A stretch of DNA of 64,000 nucleotides from Aequorivita sp. (GCA_030690315.1 JAUYGY010000024.1:1-64000); one strand, 5' to 3'; positions 40,689 to 50,685 are shown, counted from the stretch's first letter. Notes: generated by a model not told the origin, from the letters alone. Numbers and translations are program-made.

Positions 40689-41815
40689 CAGTCTTGCCAT
40701 TCCGCAATAAAAAGATTGGTGTCGCGACTCCCTCCATTATTTCTATTTGAAGAAAACACTAACTTTTTCCCATCATTTGAAAATACTGGAAAAGCATCAA
40801 AAGTTTCGCTATGTGTAACCCTTTCCAGATTTTTACCATCAATATCGATTAAATAAAGATTGAACGGAAAACCTCTTTCAGCTTCAAAATTACTGGAAAA
40901 CAAAATCTTTTTTCCGGATGGATGAAAAAACGGTGCCCAATTGGCGTTGCCCAAATGTGTCAATTGGCGAAGCTCACTGCCATCGGCATTGCAGATAAAA
41001 AGCTCCATCTCAGTGGGTTGTACCAAACCTTGTGCTAGCAAATCCTTGTATTCCTTTATTTCGGCTTCGGTTTTTGGACGCGAAGCACGGAAAATTAATT
41101 TGCTTCCGTCGGGCGAAAAGAATGCGCCACCATCGTATCCCAATTCATTGGTTATTTGCTTCACGTTTTTTCCATCAATGTCCATTGTGTAAAGTTCCAA
41201 ATCGCCACTTCGCATCGAGGTAAAAACTATTTTATCTCCTTTGGGAGAAACGGTGGCTTCGGCATCGTAACCCGCTTCGGTAGTAAGTTGAGCGGTGATA
41301 TTTCCCTCTAAATCCGCTACAAAAATATCAAAACTGTCATAAACGGGCCAGACGTATTTTCCTTCTTTTTTCAATGGGACTTCGGGGCAATTTTCATCTT
41401 TTAAATGGGTACTTCCATAAACAATATGTTTCCCGTCGGGCAGAAAATAACTGCAGGTAGTTCTGCCTTTGCCGGTGCTCACCATTGGTGGTTGTTTGTC
41501 CTTAAAAGTTTCATCGGCGTTCATCAAAAACATTTGATCACAGTTTACGCCCCAGTTTTCATTGTTGCTTTGGAAGATAAGTTTTGAATCATCGAAACTC
41601 CAGTAGGCTTCAGCGTTATCGCCGCCAAATGTAACTTGCCGTATGTTTTTGAAATGCTTTTCTTCAGAATAAATTAAAGTATCCTTTGTCTGTGGATCGA
41701 GGACAAATGATGTAGTTTTTTCAATGTTATTTAAATTTTCCTTTTCATTTTTTTTGGATTCATTTTTACAGCAAACCAATAGTGAAACAAAAGGAAGAAG
41801 GTAAAGTAATTTCAT
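40688..41815 (-). CDS. PD40/TolB-like beta-propeller lipoprotein
   Basis: 375 residues. The lipobox SLLVCC gives a lipidated Cys near residue 15-16. The rest is a WD40-like (PD40) propeller: repeated units such as EATVSPKGDKIVFTSMRSGDLE, GAFFSPDGSKLIFRASRP, WAPFFHPSGKKILFSSN and FPVFSNDGKKLVFSSNRNNG. It resembles TolB C-terminal and DPP-IV N-terminal propellers but has no peptidase domain, so it is probably a binding protein. It is divergent from the M28 peptidase gene with only 30 bases between starts. Confidence 0.88.
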   Translation of the reverse strand: MKLLYLLPFVSLLVCCKNESKKNEKENLNNIEKTTSFVLDPQTKDTLIYSEEKHFKNIRQVTFGGDNAEAYWSFDDSKLIFQSNNENWGVNCDQMFLMNADETFKDKQPPMVSTGKGRTTCSYFLPDGKHIVYGSTHLKDENCPEVPLKKEGKYVWPVYDSFDIFVADLEGNITAQLTTEAGYDAEATVSPKGDKIVFTSMRSGDLELYTMDIDGKNVKQITNELGYDGGAFFSPDGSKLIFRASRPKTEAEIKEYKDLLAQGLVQPTEMELFICNADGSELRQLTHLGNANWAPFFHPSGKKILFSSNFEAERGFPFNLYLIDIDGKNLERVTHSETFDAFPVFSNDGKKLVFSSNRNNGGSRDTNLFIAEWQD

Positions 41816-41822
41816 TTTAATG

Positions 41823-41830
41823 TATTTTTG
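41823..41830 (+). promoter_or_regulatory. Putative -7 element of the M28 peptidase gene
   Basis: TATTTTTG matches TAnnTTTG and lies in the 30-base gap between the divergent start codons, 15 bases before the ATG at 41846. The M28 promoter must therefore overlap the start of the lipoprotein gene. Confidence 0.45.
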
Positions 41831-41845
41831 AGCAAAAGTAATGAT

Positions 41846-43096
41846 ATGCGTGCAATTATAGTGTTATTTCTGGCAATGCTTGTTTTCTCCTGTAAAGAAA
41901 CAAAGGTGCATTCCGTAAGTATGAAAGAGGATGTTTCTATTTTGGCAAACGATAGCCTTAACGGAAGAAAAACAGGTTCAGCCGGTGAAAAAAAGGCGGC
42001 CGAATATATAGCGAAACGTTTTGAAAGTTTAGGTTTACAGCCAAAAGGAAGTGAGGGCTATTTTCAGAAATTTGCATTTAAGGCCAATAAAAATCCGCAT
42101 CAGGAAGCTGAGTTTACTTCAGAAAAAAACGACCCTTCGGCTCCGCTCAGGGCTGAAACTGGCGAAAACGTAATCGGTTATATAGATAATAATGCTGAAA
42201 ATACCGTGGTAATTGGCGCGCATTACGACCATTTGGGAATGGGCGGCGAAGGTTCACTTTATCGCGAAGGCGACGCAATCCATAATGGAGCCGACGATAA
42301 TGCGAGCGGTGTAGCGGTGATGCTCCATTTGGCAGATTCACTTCGCTTCGACTCCGCTCAGCGACCAAAGAATAATAACTATCTTTTTATCGCATTTTCT
42401 GGGGAAGAGGAAGGATTATTGGGCTCAAATTATTTCGTAAAAAATCCAACCATCGATACCAAAAAAGTAACCTATATGCTGAATATGGATATGGTGGGAA
42501 GGCTGAATTCTGAAAATACTTTGGCTGTTTATGGCTTGGGAACTTCACCTCTTTTGAAGCAAAGCGTAATTGCAAATGCCGGGAATTTGAAAATTACCGA
42601 AAACGAAAGTGGCGTTGGTCCGAGTGACCATACCTCGTTTTATTTGGCCGATATTCCGGTGCTGCACTTTTTCACCGGCCAGCACGAAGATTACCACAAA
42701 CCGAGCGATGATACCGAAAAAGTGAATTTTGCTGGAATGGAAATGGTTTCAAACTATATTTTTAGTATCATCAAAGATTTGGATTCGCAGAAAAAACTTC
42801 CCTTCAGAAAAACCAAAAACGAAAGCGAAGTAGTGCCCGATTTTAAAGTGACTTTGGGTGTGGTGCCAGATTATCTTTTTAGCGGAAAGGGAATGCGGAT
42901 TGATGGGGTTAGCGAAGAAAAACCAGCCCAAAAAGCGGGTCTCCAAAAAGGTGATATTGTGGTAAAAATGGGCGAGTTTGAAGTGACCGATATGATGAGT
43001 TATATGAAAAGTCTTTCAAAATTTGAAAAGGGACAAACGGCAATTGTTACTGTTGATAGAGGAGGAACATTGAAAGAAGTTGAAGTTACTTTCTAA
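41846..43096 (+). CDS. M28 family zinc peptidase lipoprotein with PDZ domain
   Basis: 416 residues from the ATG at 41846; a TTG six codons earlier is unlikely. Lipobox MLVFSC gives Cys16. The M28 metal ligands are intact: GAHYDHLG, NGADDNASGVAV, SGEEEGLLGSN, DMVGRLN and DHTSFYLADIP. A PDZ domain occupies about 345-416 (MRIDGVSEEKPAQKAGLQKG). It is an envelope aminopeptidase-like enzyme. Two short peptides, PSAPLR near residue 97 and RFDSAQRP near 167, are encoded by copies of the same DNA repeat read in different frames; both fall in loops outside the metal site. Confidence 0.9.
   Translation: MRAIIVLFLAMLVFSCKETKVHSVSMKEDVSILANDSLNGRKTGSAGEKKAAEYIAKRFESLGLQPKGSEGYFQKFAFKANKNPHQEAEFTSEKNDPSAPLRAETGENVIGYIDNNAENTVVIGAHYDHLGMGGEGSLYREGDAIHNGADDNASGVAVMLHLADSLRFDSAQRPKNNNYLFIAFSGEEEGLLGSNYFVKNPTIDTKKVTYMLNMDMVGRLNSENTLAVYGLGTSPLLKQSVIANAGNLKITENESGVGPSDHTSFYLADIPVLHFFTGQHEDYHKPSDDTEKVNFAGMEMVSNYIFSIIKDLDSQKKLPFRKTKNESEVVPDFKVTLGVVPDYLFSGKGMRIDGVSEEKPAQKAGLQKGDIVVKMGEFEVTDMMSYMKSLSKFEKGQTAIVTVDRGGTLKEVEVTF
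42133..42152. repeat. Repeat element inserted in frame in the M28 gene (copy C)
   Basis: The core TTCGGCTCCGCTCAG is at 42136-42150, flanked by CCC and GG so that CCCT pairs with AGGG. It is read as PSAPLR. Confidence 0.65.
42347..42361. repeat. Repeat element inserted in frame in the M28 gene (copy D)
   Basis: TTCGACTCCGCTCAG, 14 of 15 identical to copy C, but read in another frame as FDSAQ. The local G+C is well above that of the flanking gene. Confidence 0.65.
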
Positions 43097-43105
43097 ACTT
43101 CAGAA

Positions 43106-43144
43106 ATAAAAAAACCTCACAAATCATTAAGAAATGTGAGGTTT
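43106..43144. terminator. Bidirectional terminator between M28 and groEL genes
   Basis: AACCTCACA and TGTGAGGTT pair around AATCATTAAGAAA-type loop sequence, with A-rich and T-rich ends. It serves both convergent genes. Confidence 0.85.
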
Positions 43145-43169
43145 AATTTTATTAATCACTTTGGGAAAT

Positions 43170-44847
<1,678 letters not shown>

Positions 44848-44883
44848 GTTAAACTAATTTTAAGAGATTTATTTATGAAGGGA

Positions 44884-45159
44884 TTAGATGATTGCCAAGA
44901 TATCATCCTCGCGCATGATAAGGTAATCTTTGCCGTCCAGCTTTAATTCACTGCCGGAGTACTTTCCGTAAAGAACAGTATCTCCAACTTTTACGGTCAT
45001 TTTGTAGTCTTCTTTTCCTTTGCCCACTGCCATTACTTTCCCTTGTTGGGGTTTTTCTTTAGCCGAATCGGGAATGTAGAGTCCTGAAGCTGTTTTTGTT
45101 TCTGCTTCTTGGGGCTGGACCAAAACGCGGTCAGCCAAGGGTTGAATTTTTAATGCCAT
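44884..45159 (-). CDS. groS: 10 kDa co-chaperonin GroES
   Basis: 91 residues from the ATG at 45159; the TTG two codons earlier is not preferred. [18 protein letters not shown] is the conserved N-terminus, [19 protein letters not shown] the mobile loop region that contacts GroEL, and [14 protein letters not shown] and [14 protein letters not shown] the body. A sigma-54-like promoter lies 54 bases upstream. Confidence 0.97.
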   Translation of the reverse strand: MALKIQPLADRVLVQPQEAETKTASGLYIPDSAKEKPQQGKVMAVGKGKEDYKMTVKVGDTVLYGKYSGSELKLDGKDYLIMREDDILAII

Positions 45160-45212
45160 TTTCAATTTTATTTTTAGTTGTTATACTTGCTTTCAATAGT
45201 GTAGTAGCTATT

Positions 45213-45229
45213 TGGCAGAAATTGTGCCA
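45213..45229 (-). promoter_or_regulatory. Sigma-54-like -24/-12 promoter before groES
   Basis: On the minus strand the sequence is TGGCACAATTTCTGCCA. The GG and GC dinucleotides are 12 bases apart, as in the sigma-54 consensus TGGCAC-N5-TTGC, with one mismatch (CTGC). The GC lies about 56 bases before the groES ATG, giving a leader of about 40 bases. The same 17 bases are also an inverted repeat (TGGCA/TGCCA), so a repressor site is the alternative. A sigma-54 activator is encoded 2 kb upstream in the same gene run. Confidence 0.5.
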
Positions 45230-45255
45230 CCGCCCATAAACTGACATAATACAAA

Positions 45256-45291
45256 ATAAAAATGCCAGCTTGTCAGAGCTGGCATTTAAAA
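45256..45291 (-). terminator. Terminator downstream of secG
   Basis: AAATGCCAGCT and AGCTGGCATTT pair around TGTCAG, with A-runs and T-runs on the sides. It separates the miaB-secG transcript from groES-groEL. Confidence 0.9.
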
Positions 45292-45309
45292 ATATGTTAT
45301 AACTAAATA

Positions 45310-45642
45310 TTAGTTTGTAGTATCTGTTGCGGTAGGTGCTGGAGTTTGTGTTGTTGGCACTGCAGGAACAGCACTTTCATCAAAAGTCTTTGATTGCAAA
45401 CTACTTCCACCCATAATAAATACGTTGGAGAATAAAATCAAAGCCAACATAATTGTTGCAAGGGTCCAAGTACTTTTATCCAAAAAGTCACTTGTTTTTT
45501 GAACGCCACCAATCTGTGCGCCACCGCCACCGCCAAATGACGATGAAAGTCCGCCACCTTTTGGGTTTTGAACCATTATAACTATGACCAATAAAAAGGC
45601 CACTATCATTATTAAAATTAAGAATATTGTAAACGTACTCAT
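45310..45642 (-). CDS. secG: Preprotein translocase subunit SecG
   Basis: 110 residues with two transmembrane helices (TIFLILIMIVAFLLVIVIMVQ and TLATIMLALILFSNVFIM) and between them the SecG motif NPKGGGLSSSFGGGG and QKTSDFLDKSTW. The C-terminus is Thr/Pro-rich. SecG assists SecYEG in export. The start overlaps the stop of the TPR gene (ATGA), so it is translationally coupled as last gene of the miaB-regulator-lptE-TPR-secG run. Confidence 0.95.
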   Translation of the reverse strand: MSTFTIFLILIMIVAFLLVIVIMVQNPKGGGLSSSFGGGGGAQIGGVQKTSDFLDKSTWTLATIMLALILFSNVFIMGGSSLQSKTFDESAVPAVPTTQTPAPTATDTTN

Positions 45643-46565
45643 GATTGTTCTGAATTAATCAATTTATCTATCGCCCGAATTTGGTCTGCAAAGAAACCAC
45701 TTTTTTCGGGATTTTTCAAAATTAATATTTTATATGCTTGAATTGCTTTTTTATAGTTCTTTTGCTGAAGGTAAACTTTAGCCAAAGTCTCTGTCATCAG
45801 CGAATCTGATGCTTGTGTATAGGGTTTTTCTAAATTGTTTTTTTCTTCTTTTGGCGTTTTTCTTTCTATTTCCGAAGGAATTATTTTTGGTCGGTCCTGA
45901 ATAAATTTATCAATCATTTCAAACTTTCGATCTTTCTCTTCCTGTCCTGAAGATTCGGGGGACACTTCCTCTTTTTGTGAAGTTTCTTCCGAACGTTCAA
46001 TGGGTTTTGCTTTTGTCAGTTTCAACCATTCACTGAAAGAATGGGTATCACTTTTTGTAAATTCCAAAGGTTTATCCGGTTGCAGAACTTGCTCCGGTTT
46101 TTCTTCCTTTTTTTCAACCAAATTGGTTATAGATTCTACCTTTCTTTGGAAAAGCGCCGGATTCAAAATATTCTCGGCCTTTTGTATTTCGGCTTTCAGT
46201 TGTTTGTCTATCTCAAGGCTAATTTGTTCTGAAACATCTTCTGAAATTACTTTTATTTCATCAATCGATGCATCGTGCTGCAGGATAGTTTGCGAAATTT
46301 CATTCTGAATAAATTTGTCCGAAGTAATGTATTCAAATAAAATATCACGATCTGTGGTATGCGCAGCGGCAAGTTTCAGCGCATCATTGTACAGAAAACT
46401 GTCCTGATTTTTCAAACCTTTTAGCTGCAACGCCCGCGCACTTTGAAAATAGGGGTGTTTTTTAATAAGCAAATCCAACGCAACCAAATCCTCAGAAGTT
46501 ATTTTCTGTGGATTGGCGAGTAAATATGTAAAGTTCGACGTGTTCAAAATACTACCAGTTTGCAA
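45639..46565 (-). CDS. TPR-containing protein of the lptE-secG cluster
   Basis: 308 residues. The N-terminal half is helical (LLIKKHPYFQSARALQLKGLK, SFLYNDALKLAAAHTTDRDIL); the middle is acidic and disordered (KEEKPEQVLQPDKPLEF); a TPR unit is at the end (LAKVYLQQKNYKKAIQAYKILILKNPEKSGFFAD). It has no signal peptide. The function is unknown. The gene overlaps lptE by 14 bases and secG by 4 bases, an arrangement conserved in Flavobacteriia, which suggests a role near the inner-membrane export machinery. Confidence 0.82.
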   Translation of the reverse strand: MQTGSILNTSNFTYLLANPQKITSEDLVALDLLIKKHPYFQSARALQLKGLKNQDSFLYNDALKLAAAHTTDRDILFEYITSDKFIQNEISQTILQHDASIDEIKVISEDVSEQISLEIDKQLKAEIQKAENILNPALFQRKVESITNLVEKKEEKPEQVLQPDKPLEFTKSDTHSFSEWLKLTKAKPIERSEETSQKEEVSPESSGQEEKDRKFEMIDKFIQDRPKIIPSEIERKTPKEEKNNLEKPYTQASDSLMTETLAKVYLQQKNYKKAIQAYKILILKNPEKSGFFADQIRAIDKLINSEQS

Positions 46566-47064
46566 GCGATTTGTTGAAAATATCCTGAGTTAAGCGTTCA
46601 AAAATTATATCGACCGCGGCATCCAGCCTTGAACCGGTTAACTGGGTTGTTCCCGGATAATCATAATAAAAACTGAAAGGCTGCTCAAAATCTTTTAGCG
46701 GGTCTTTGGTGTTATAAAACCGCACGTTTATTGCAATAGTTAGTCTGTTTTGGGCTGCCGTACTGTTAGAGGTTGCGGTGATTGGAGCAATGTAGAATTG
46801 TGTAATTTCCCCTTCGTAAACCAAATCGCCACTACTGTTTACCAAATCCAAACTGGTTTGATTTAGCAATAAATCCTGCAGTTTTTGAGTGAAATCTCGG
46901 GCCATTCCCGGCTCAACGATGGGCGCATTATTTTGAAAATAGTTTACCTGAACGGTATTTGTAGTGGTATAATTAATATCGGCCCCCGTAAATGAATACG
47001 GGCCACAGCCCTGTATTGTTAGCGCAACAAAAAATAAAAAGATAAGTGGAAAAAACTTGTTCAT
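46552..47064 (-). CDS. lptE: LptE family LPS-assembly lipoprotein
   Basis: 170 residues. Lipobox LTIQGC gives Cys20, followed by GPYSFTGADINYTTTNTVQV, the LptE-family opening of Bacteroidota, and VNYFQNNAPIVEPGMARDFTQKLQD. LptE plugs the LptD barrel that places lipopolysaccharide in the outer leaflet. It is located between the sigma-54 activator gene and the TPR gene. The homology to E. coli LptE is distant, but the family assignment is well supported by the order of the cluster. Confidence 0.88.
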   Translation of the reverse strand: MNKFFPLIFLFFVALTIQGCGPYSFTGADINYTTTNTVQVNYFQNNAPIVEPGMARDFTQKLQDLLLNQTSLDLVNSSGDLVYEGEITQFYIAPITATSNSTAAQNRLTIAINVRFYNTKDPLKDFEQPFSFYYDYPGTTQLTGSRLDAAVDIIFERLTQDIFNKSLANW

Positions 47065-47093
47065 TTGCTAGATTTTGTAATCATTTTTTTTTC

Positions 47094-47121
47094 ATCGACT
47101 ATCAACCATCAACCATCAACT
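47094..47121. repeat. Heptamer tandem repeat array, 4 units
   Basis: ATCGACT, two ATCAACC and ATCAACT in 7-base register. The last unit overlaps the stop codon of the sigma-54 activator gene (complement of 47120-47122), and the array lies between it and lptE. Confidence 0.7.
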
Positions 47122-48397
47122 AAAGGTCGTACTGCTTTATTTTCCTATAAAGCGTTCTTTCAGAAATACCCAGTTCATCTGCGGCATCCTTGCGTTTTCC
47201 GTGGTATTTTTCGAGCGATTTTTTGATGAGTTCCAGCTCTTTTTGTTGAAGTGAAAGGTTTTCCTCTTCCTCAATTTCCTCGGCATATTCGTATTTGTCC
47301 TTTCGTTGTTCAGAAGTGTGTTCTGGAATACTGAAAACTTCTACATCCGTTTCTTCGTTATTGTTTTCATCCTCAATAAAAGATGCCAATTCTTCATCTG
47401 CGCTATTTTCTTCCGAATATATTTTATTGATGAGCGACGATTGTTCCTCTTTAACTTTAGCTGCACTGCCAGTTTTCATCAATTCCAATGTAAGCTTTTT
47501 AAGATCGTTTACGTCACGTTTCATATCAAAAAGCACTTTGTAAAGAATTTCCCTTTCGCTACTAAAATCGCTTGTTGCTTTCTTTGCATTTACTACTGCG
47601 GGAAGATTGCTGCCCATATCCGGCAAATAGTGTTTTAAAGTTTCATAGGAAATTTCACGCTCCTGCTCCAAAACCGAAATTTGCTCTGCTACGTTTCGCA
47701 ATTGGCGGATGTTTCCGCTCCAGCGGTATTTCAATAATAAATCTGTGGCTTGATCGGTTAATCTAATGGTGGGCATTTTATATTTGTGGGCAAAATCTGC
47801 CGCAAATTTTCTGAAAAGCAAATGGATGTCATCTTTGCGCTCGCGAAGTGGCGGTAAATTGATTTCTACCGTGCTCAATCTGTAATATAAATCCTCGCGG
47901 AATTTTCCTTTTTCAATGGCATCTACCATTTTTACGTTTGTTGCGGCCACAATACGCACATCGGTTTTCTGCGCGGCGGAAGAACCTACTTTCAAAAATT
48001 CGCCATTTTCCAAAACACGCAGCAAACGGACTTGCGTTGGTAGCGGCAATTCGCCAACTTCATCGAGAAAAATTGTACCGCCATCGGCTACCTCAAAATA
48101 CCCGCTGCGGGTTGCTGTTGCGCCTGTAAACGAACCTTTTTCGTGACCAAAAAGTTCGCTGTCAATTGTTCCTTCGGGAATGGCGCCGCAGTTTACGGCA
48201 ATGTATTTTCCGTGTTTTCTATGCGAAAGGGAATGGATTATTTTTGGAATACTTTCCTTTCCCACACCGCTCTCGCCCGTAACCAATACCGAAATATCAG
48301 TCGGTGCAACTTGTATTGCTTTTTCCACGGCACGGTTCAGTTTTGGGTCGTTGCCTATTATTCCGAATCGTTGTTTTGTTGCTTGTATACTTTCCAT
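47120..48397 (-). CDS. Sigma-54 interacting AAA+ transcriptional regulator
   Basis: 425 residues. There is no receiver domain; the AAA+ domain begins almost at the N-terminus (FGIIGNDPKLNRAVEKAIQVA). Walker A is GESGVGKES (41-49), the sigma-54 contact loop is GSFTGA (88-93, Ser for the usual Ala), Walker B GGTIFLDEVGELP, and RLSTVEINLPPLRERKDDI follows. An acidic linker of about 100 residues precedes a Fis-type HTH at the end (RKDAADELGISERTLYRKIKQYDL). The missing sensory domain means control must be by partner or expression. It starts 3 bases after miaB. Confidence 0.93.
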   Translation of the reverse strand: MESIQATKQRFGIIGNDPKLNRAVEKAIQVAPTDISVLVTGESGVGKESIPKIIHSLSHRKHGKYIAVNCGAIPEGTIDSELFGHEKGSFTGATATRSGYFEVADGGTIFLDEVGELPLPTQVRLLRVLENGEFLKVGSSAAQKTDVRIVAATNVKMVDAIEKGKFREDLYYRLSTVEINLPPLRERKDDIHLLFRKFAADFAHKYKMPTIRLTDQATDLLLKYRWSGNIRQLRNVAEQISVLEQEREISYETLKHYLPDMGSNLPAVVNAKKATSDFSSEREILYKVLFDMKRDVNDLKKLTLELMKTGSAAKVKEEQSSLINKIYSEENSADEELASFIEDENNNEETDVEVFSIPEHTSEQRKDKYEYAEEIEEEENLSLQQKELELIKKSLEKYHGKRKDAADELGISERTLYRKIKQYDL

Positions 48398-48400
48398 AAA

Positions 48401-49846
48401 TTAATTGCTTTCAGAAAAACCCACCGCTTCACCAATAAGTGTTGCAGTAGTACAATTAGTTATTTTCACATGAACAAAATCTCCAGGTTTATAAGTTGAC
48501 TTCGGAAAAACAGCAACATTGTTATGCTCGGTTCTTCCGCTCCATTCATCTTTATTCTTTTTTGATTCTTTTTCAATCAAAACTGTAACTGTTTTTCCTA
48601 AAAACTCCGCAGTGCGAATGGCGCTGTGCTTTTGTTGAAGATCAACAATCTCGGTCAATCTTCGGCTTTTTGTTTCTTCGGGCACATCGTCTTCCAGTTT
48701 TCGGGCAGCCATAGTGCCAGGTCTTTCGGAATATTTGTACATATAGCCAAAACCATATTTCACATATTCCATCAAACTCATTGTTTCTTGGTGGTCTTCT
48801 TCTGTTTCCGTTGGAAAACCAATAATCATATCCTGCGAAATGGAACAGCCGGGAATGATTTCCCAAATTCTATCAACCAACTTCATATATTCCTCGCGGG
48901 TGTGCTGACGGTTCATTTCCTTTAAAATACGTGTGCTGCCGCTTTGAACGGGAAGATGAATATGGTTGCAAATATTATAGTGTTTCGCTACAATATGCAA
49001 TACTTCTTCGTGCATATCCTGCGGATTGCTGGTTGAAAAACGAATGCGCATCTTTGGGTGTGCGGTTGCAGCCCTATCAAGCAATTGGGCAAAATCTGTG
49101 GCAGTTGCCTGCTGCATTTCCGAAGCATTTTTGAAATCTTTTTTCAATCCGCCGCCGTACCATAAATAGCTGTCTACATTTTGCCCGAGCAAAGTGATTT
49201 CTTTGTAATCTTTTTCAGCCAAATCATCTATTTCGCGCAAAATACTCTGTGGATCACGGCTGCGTTCGCGGCCTCTTGTAAAAGGCACCACGCAAAATGT
49301 GCACATATTGTCGCAACCACGGGTAATGCTTACGTAAGCAGTAATTCCATTGCCACCCAATCGAACGGGTGAAATATCGCCGTAGGTTTCTTCTTTAGAA
49401 AGGATAACGTTTACGGCATCGCGACCTTCCTCAACTTCTTTTAATAAATTCGGAATATCTTTATAGGCATCCGGCCCAACCACCAAATCGACGATTTTTT
49501 CCTCTTCCAGAAATTTTTCCTTTAAACGTTCGGCCATACAACCAAGAACGCCCACTTTCATTTTTGGGTTTACGCGTTTAACGGCATTGTATTTTTCAAG
49601 ACGTTTACGAACGGTTTGTTCTGCTTTATCGCGGATGGAGCAGGTGTTCACCAAAACCAAATCGGCCTCTTCCAGATTATTTGTTGTGTTGTAACCTTGG
49701 TCTGCAAGAATTGAAGCAACAATTTCGCTGTCACTAAAATTCATGGCGCAACCGTAACTTTCAATATATAATTTTTTGGAATTGTTCTCGCGAGCTTCCA
49801 AAGTTAAAGTGTTTCCCTGTGTATTTTCGTCAATTATCTTTTCCAT
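48401..49846 (-). CDS. miaB: tRNA-2-methylthio-N6-isopentenyladenosine synthase
   Basis: 481 residues from the ATG at 49846 (MEKIIDENTQGNTL). A methionine 26 codons earlier gives an unusual leader and is rejected. The N-terminal MTTase domain has LYIESYGCAMNFSDSE, LVNTCSIRDKAEQ and GVLGCMAERLKE (Cys ligands of the auxiliary cluster); the radical SAM cluster is in SITRGCDNMCTFCVVPFTRG; a TRAM domain ends the protein (GKTVTVLIEKESKK...). MiaB adds the methylthio group to i6A37 of tRNAs. First gene of the minus-strand run. Confidence 0.96.
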   Translation of the reverse strand: MEKIIDENTQGNTLTLEARENNSKKLYIESYGCAMNFSDSEIVASILADQGYNTTNNLEEADLVLVNTCSIRDKAEQTVRKRLEKYNAVKRVNPKMKVGVLGCMAERLKEKFLEEEKIVDLVVGPDAYKDIPNLLKEVEEGRDAVNVILSKEETYGDISPVRLGGNGITAYVSITRGCDNMCTFCVVPFTRGRERSRDPQSILREIDDLAEKDYKEITLLGQNVDSYLWYGGGLKKDFKNASEMQQATATDFAQLLDRAATAHPKMRIRFSTSNPQDMHEEVLHIVAKHYNICNHIHLPVQSGSTRILKEMNRQHTREEYMKLVDRIWEIIPGCSISQDMIIGFPTETEEDHQETMSLMEYVKYGFGYMYKYSERPGTMAARKLEDDVPEETKSRRLTEIVDLQQKHSAIRTAEFLGKTVTVLIEKESKKNKDEWSGRTEHNNVAVFPKSTYKPGDFVHVKITNCTTATLIGEAVGFSESN

Positions 49847-49963
49847 AAAAAATGAAGCTTCAATGCAAATTTGTAATTTTTCCGCTGAGGCGGCAAAGAT
49901 ACAATTAATTGCTATCGGTGACAAAGTGTCAGATTTTTTTATGAAATATTTTGGAGCGGTTTT

Positions 49964-50599
49964 TTACTTTTTCATTGGAACGGAAAGTCTTTGTATTTCT
50001 GCCAGCGCTTCCTTTTCATCGCCCCAGCCTTTAATAATTACGGGGTCGGAATGGTCATAATTTGAAAACCATGTTTCGATCAATTGAAGCGCATTTGGGT
50101 ATTTTTTTGAGAATTCAGCAAAATTCGCAGCAGAAACAGTTCGTAGTTTTTCATCGGCGGGAATGCAAATCACTTTGTAATCAGATTCGCCCGCATCCAA
50201 AAGTTTCAGCACGCCAATTGGTTTTGTTTCGAGAATAGTTCCAGTTTTTAAAGTTTCACAAAGCACTAAAACATCCAGCGGGTCGCCATCGCCACCCGTT
50301 GTTGGCTCGGAATAAGTGGAGGCGATAAAGCCGTGATTTCCGGGATAGGGCAAGTATTCAATAATGCGTTCCTTGCCATCGCGGAGGTCCACCGCAAATT
50401 TCTTCGAAGTTTTGTTAAACTCAATTTTTTTGCTGGTTCCGGCTGGAATTTCTATAATGCAATTCACATTTTTGCCTTCGGAAAAAGTGGGGGTTTTGAA
50501 AATTTTCATCGCTGGGCTACAGTTTGATACTAAAGTTAAAGTGAAAAATAAAATACAACTCCTGAAAAGTAAATTAGTTTTAAGTCTAAATATTTTCAT
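49964..50599 (-). CDS. ppa: Inorganic pyrophosphatase with lipoprotein signal
   Basis: 211 residues. The class A soluble pyrophosphatase core is complete: IEIPAGTSKKIEFNK, YPGNHGFIASTYSEPTTGGDGDP (GGDGDPLDVLVL carries the metal-binding Asp residues) and GVLKLLDAGESDYKVICIP. Unusually the N-terminus is a type II signal peptide, LLFRSCILFFTLTLVSNC, with lipidated Cys27, so the enzyme is predicted to sit in the envelope facing the periplasm. A cytoplasmic version starting later is unlikely, as no Met lies between the signal and the core except Met31. It stands alone, divergent from topA. Confidence 0.88.
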   Translation of the reverse strand: MKIFRLKTNLLFRSCILFFTLTLVSNCSPAMKIFKTPTFSEGKNVNCIIEIPAGTSKKIEFNKTSKKFAVDLRDGKERIIEYLPYPGNHGFIASTYSEPTTGGDGDPLDVLVLCETLKTGTILETKPIGVLKLLDAGESDYKVICIPADEKLRTVSAANFAEFSKKYPNALQLIETWFSNYDHSDPVIIKGWGDEKEALAEIQRLSVPMKK

Positions 50600-50685
50600 T
50601 GTATTTTTTGGTTTACGAAGGCATAAAATACTGCTATTTCTGTCGATATTTTTGTTAACGGAAGACTAAATTTCTCCCCCAAAAA

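Noticed and set aside
42147..42368. Antisense Arg-rich frame in the M28 gene
   Set aside because: It is a shadow frame, kept open by local composition and the GC-rich repeats at its ends.
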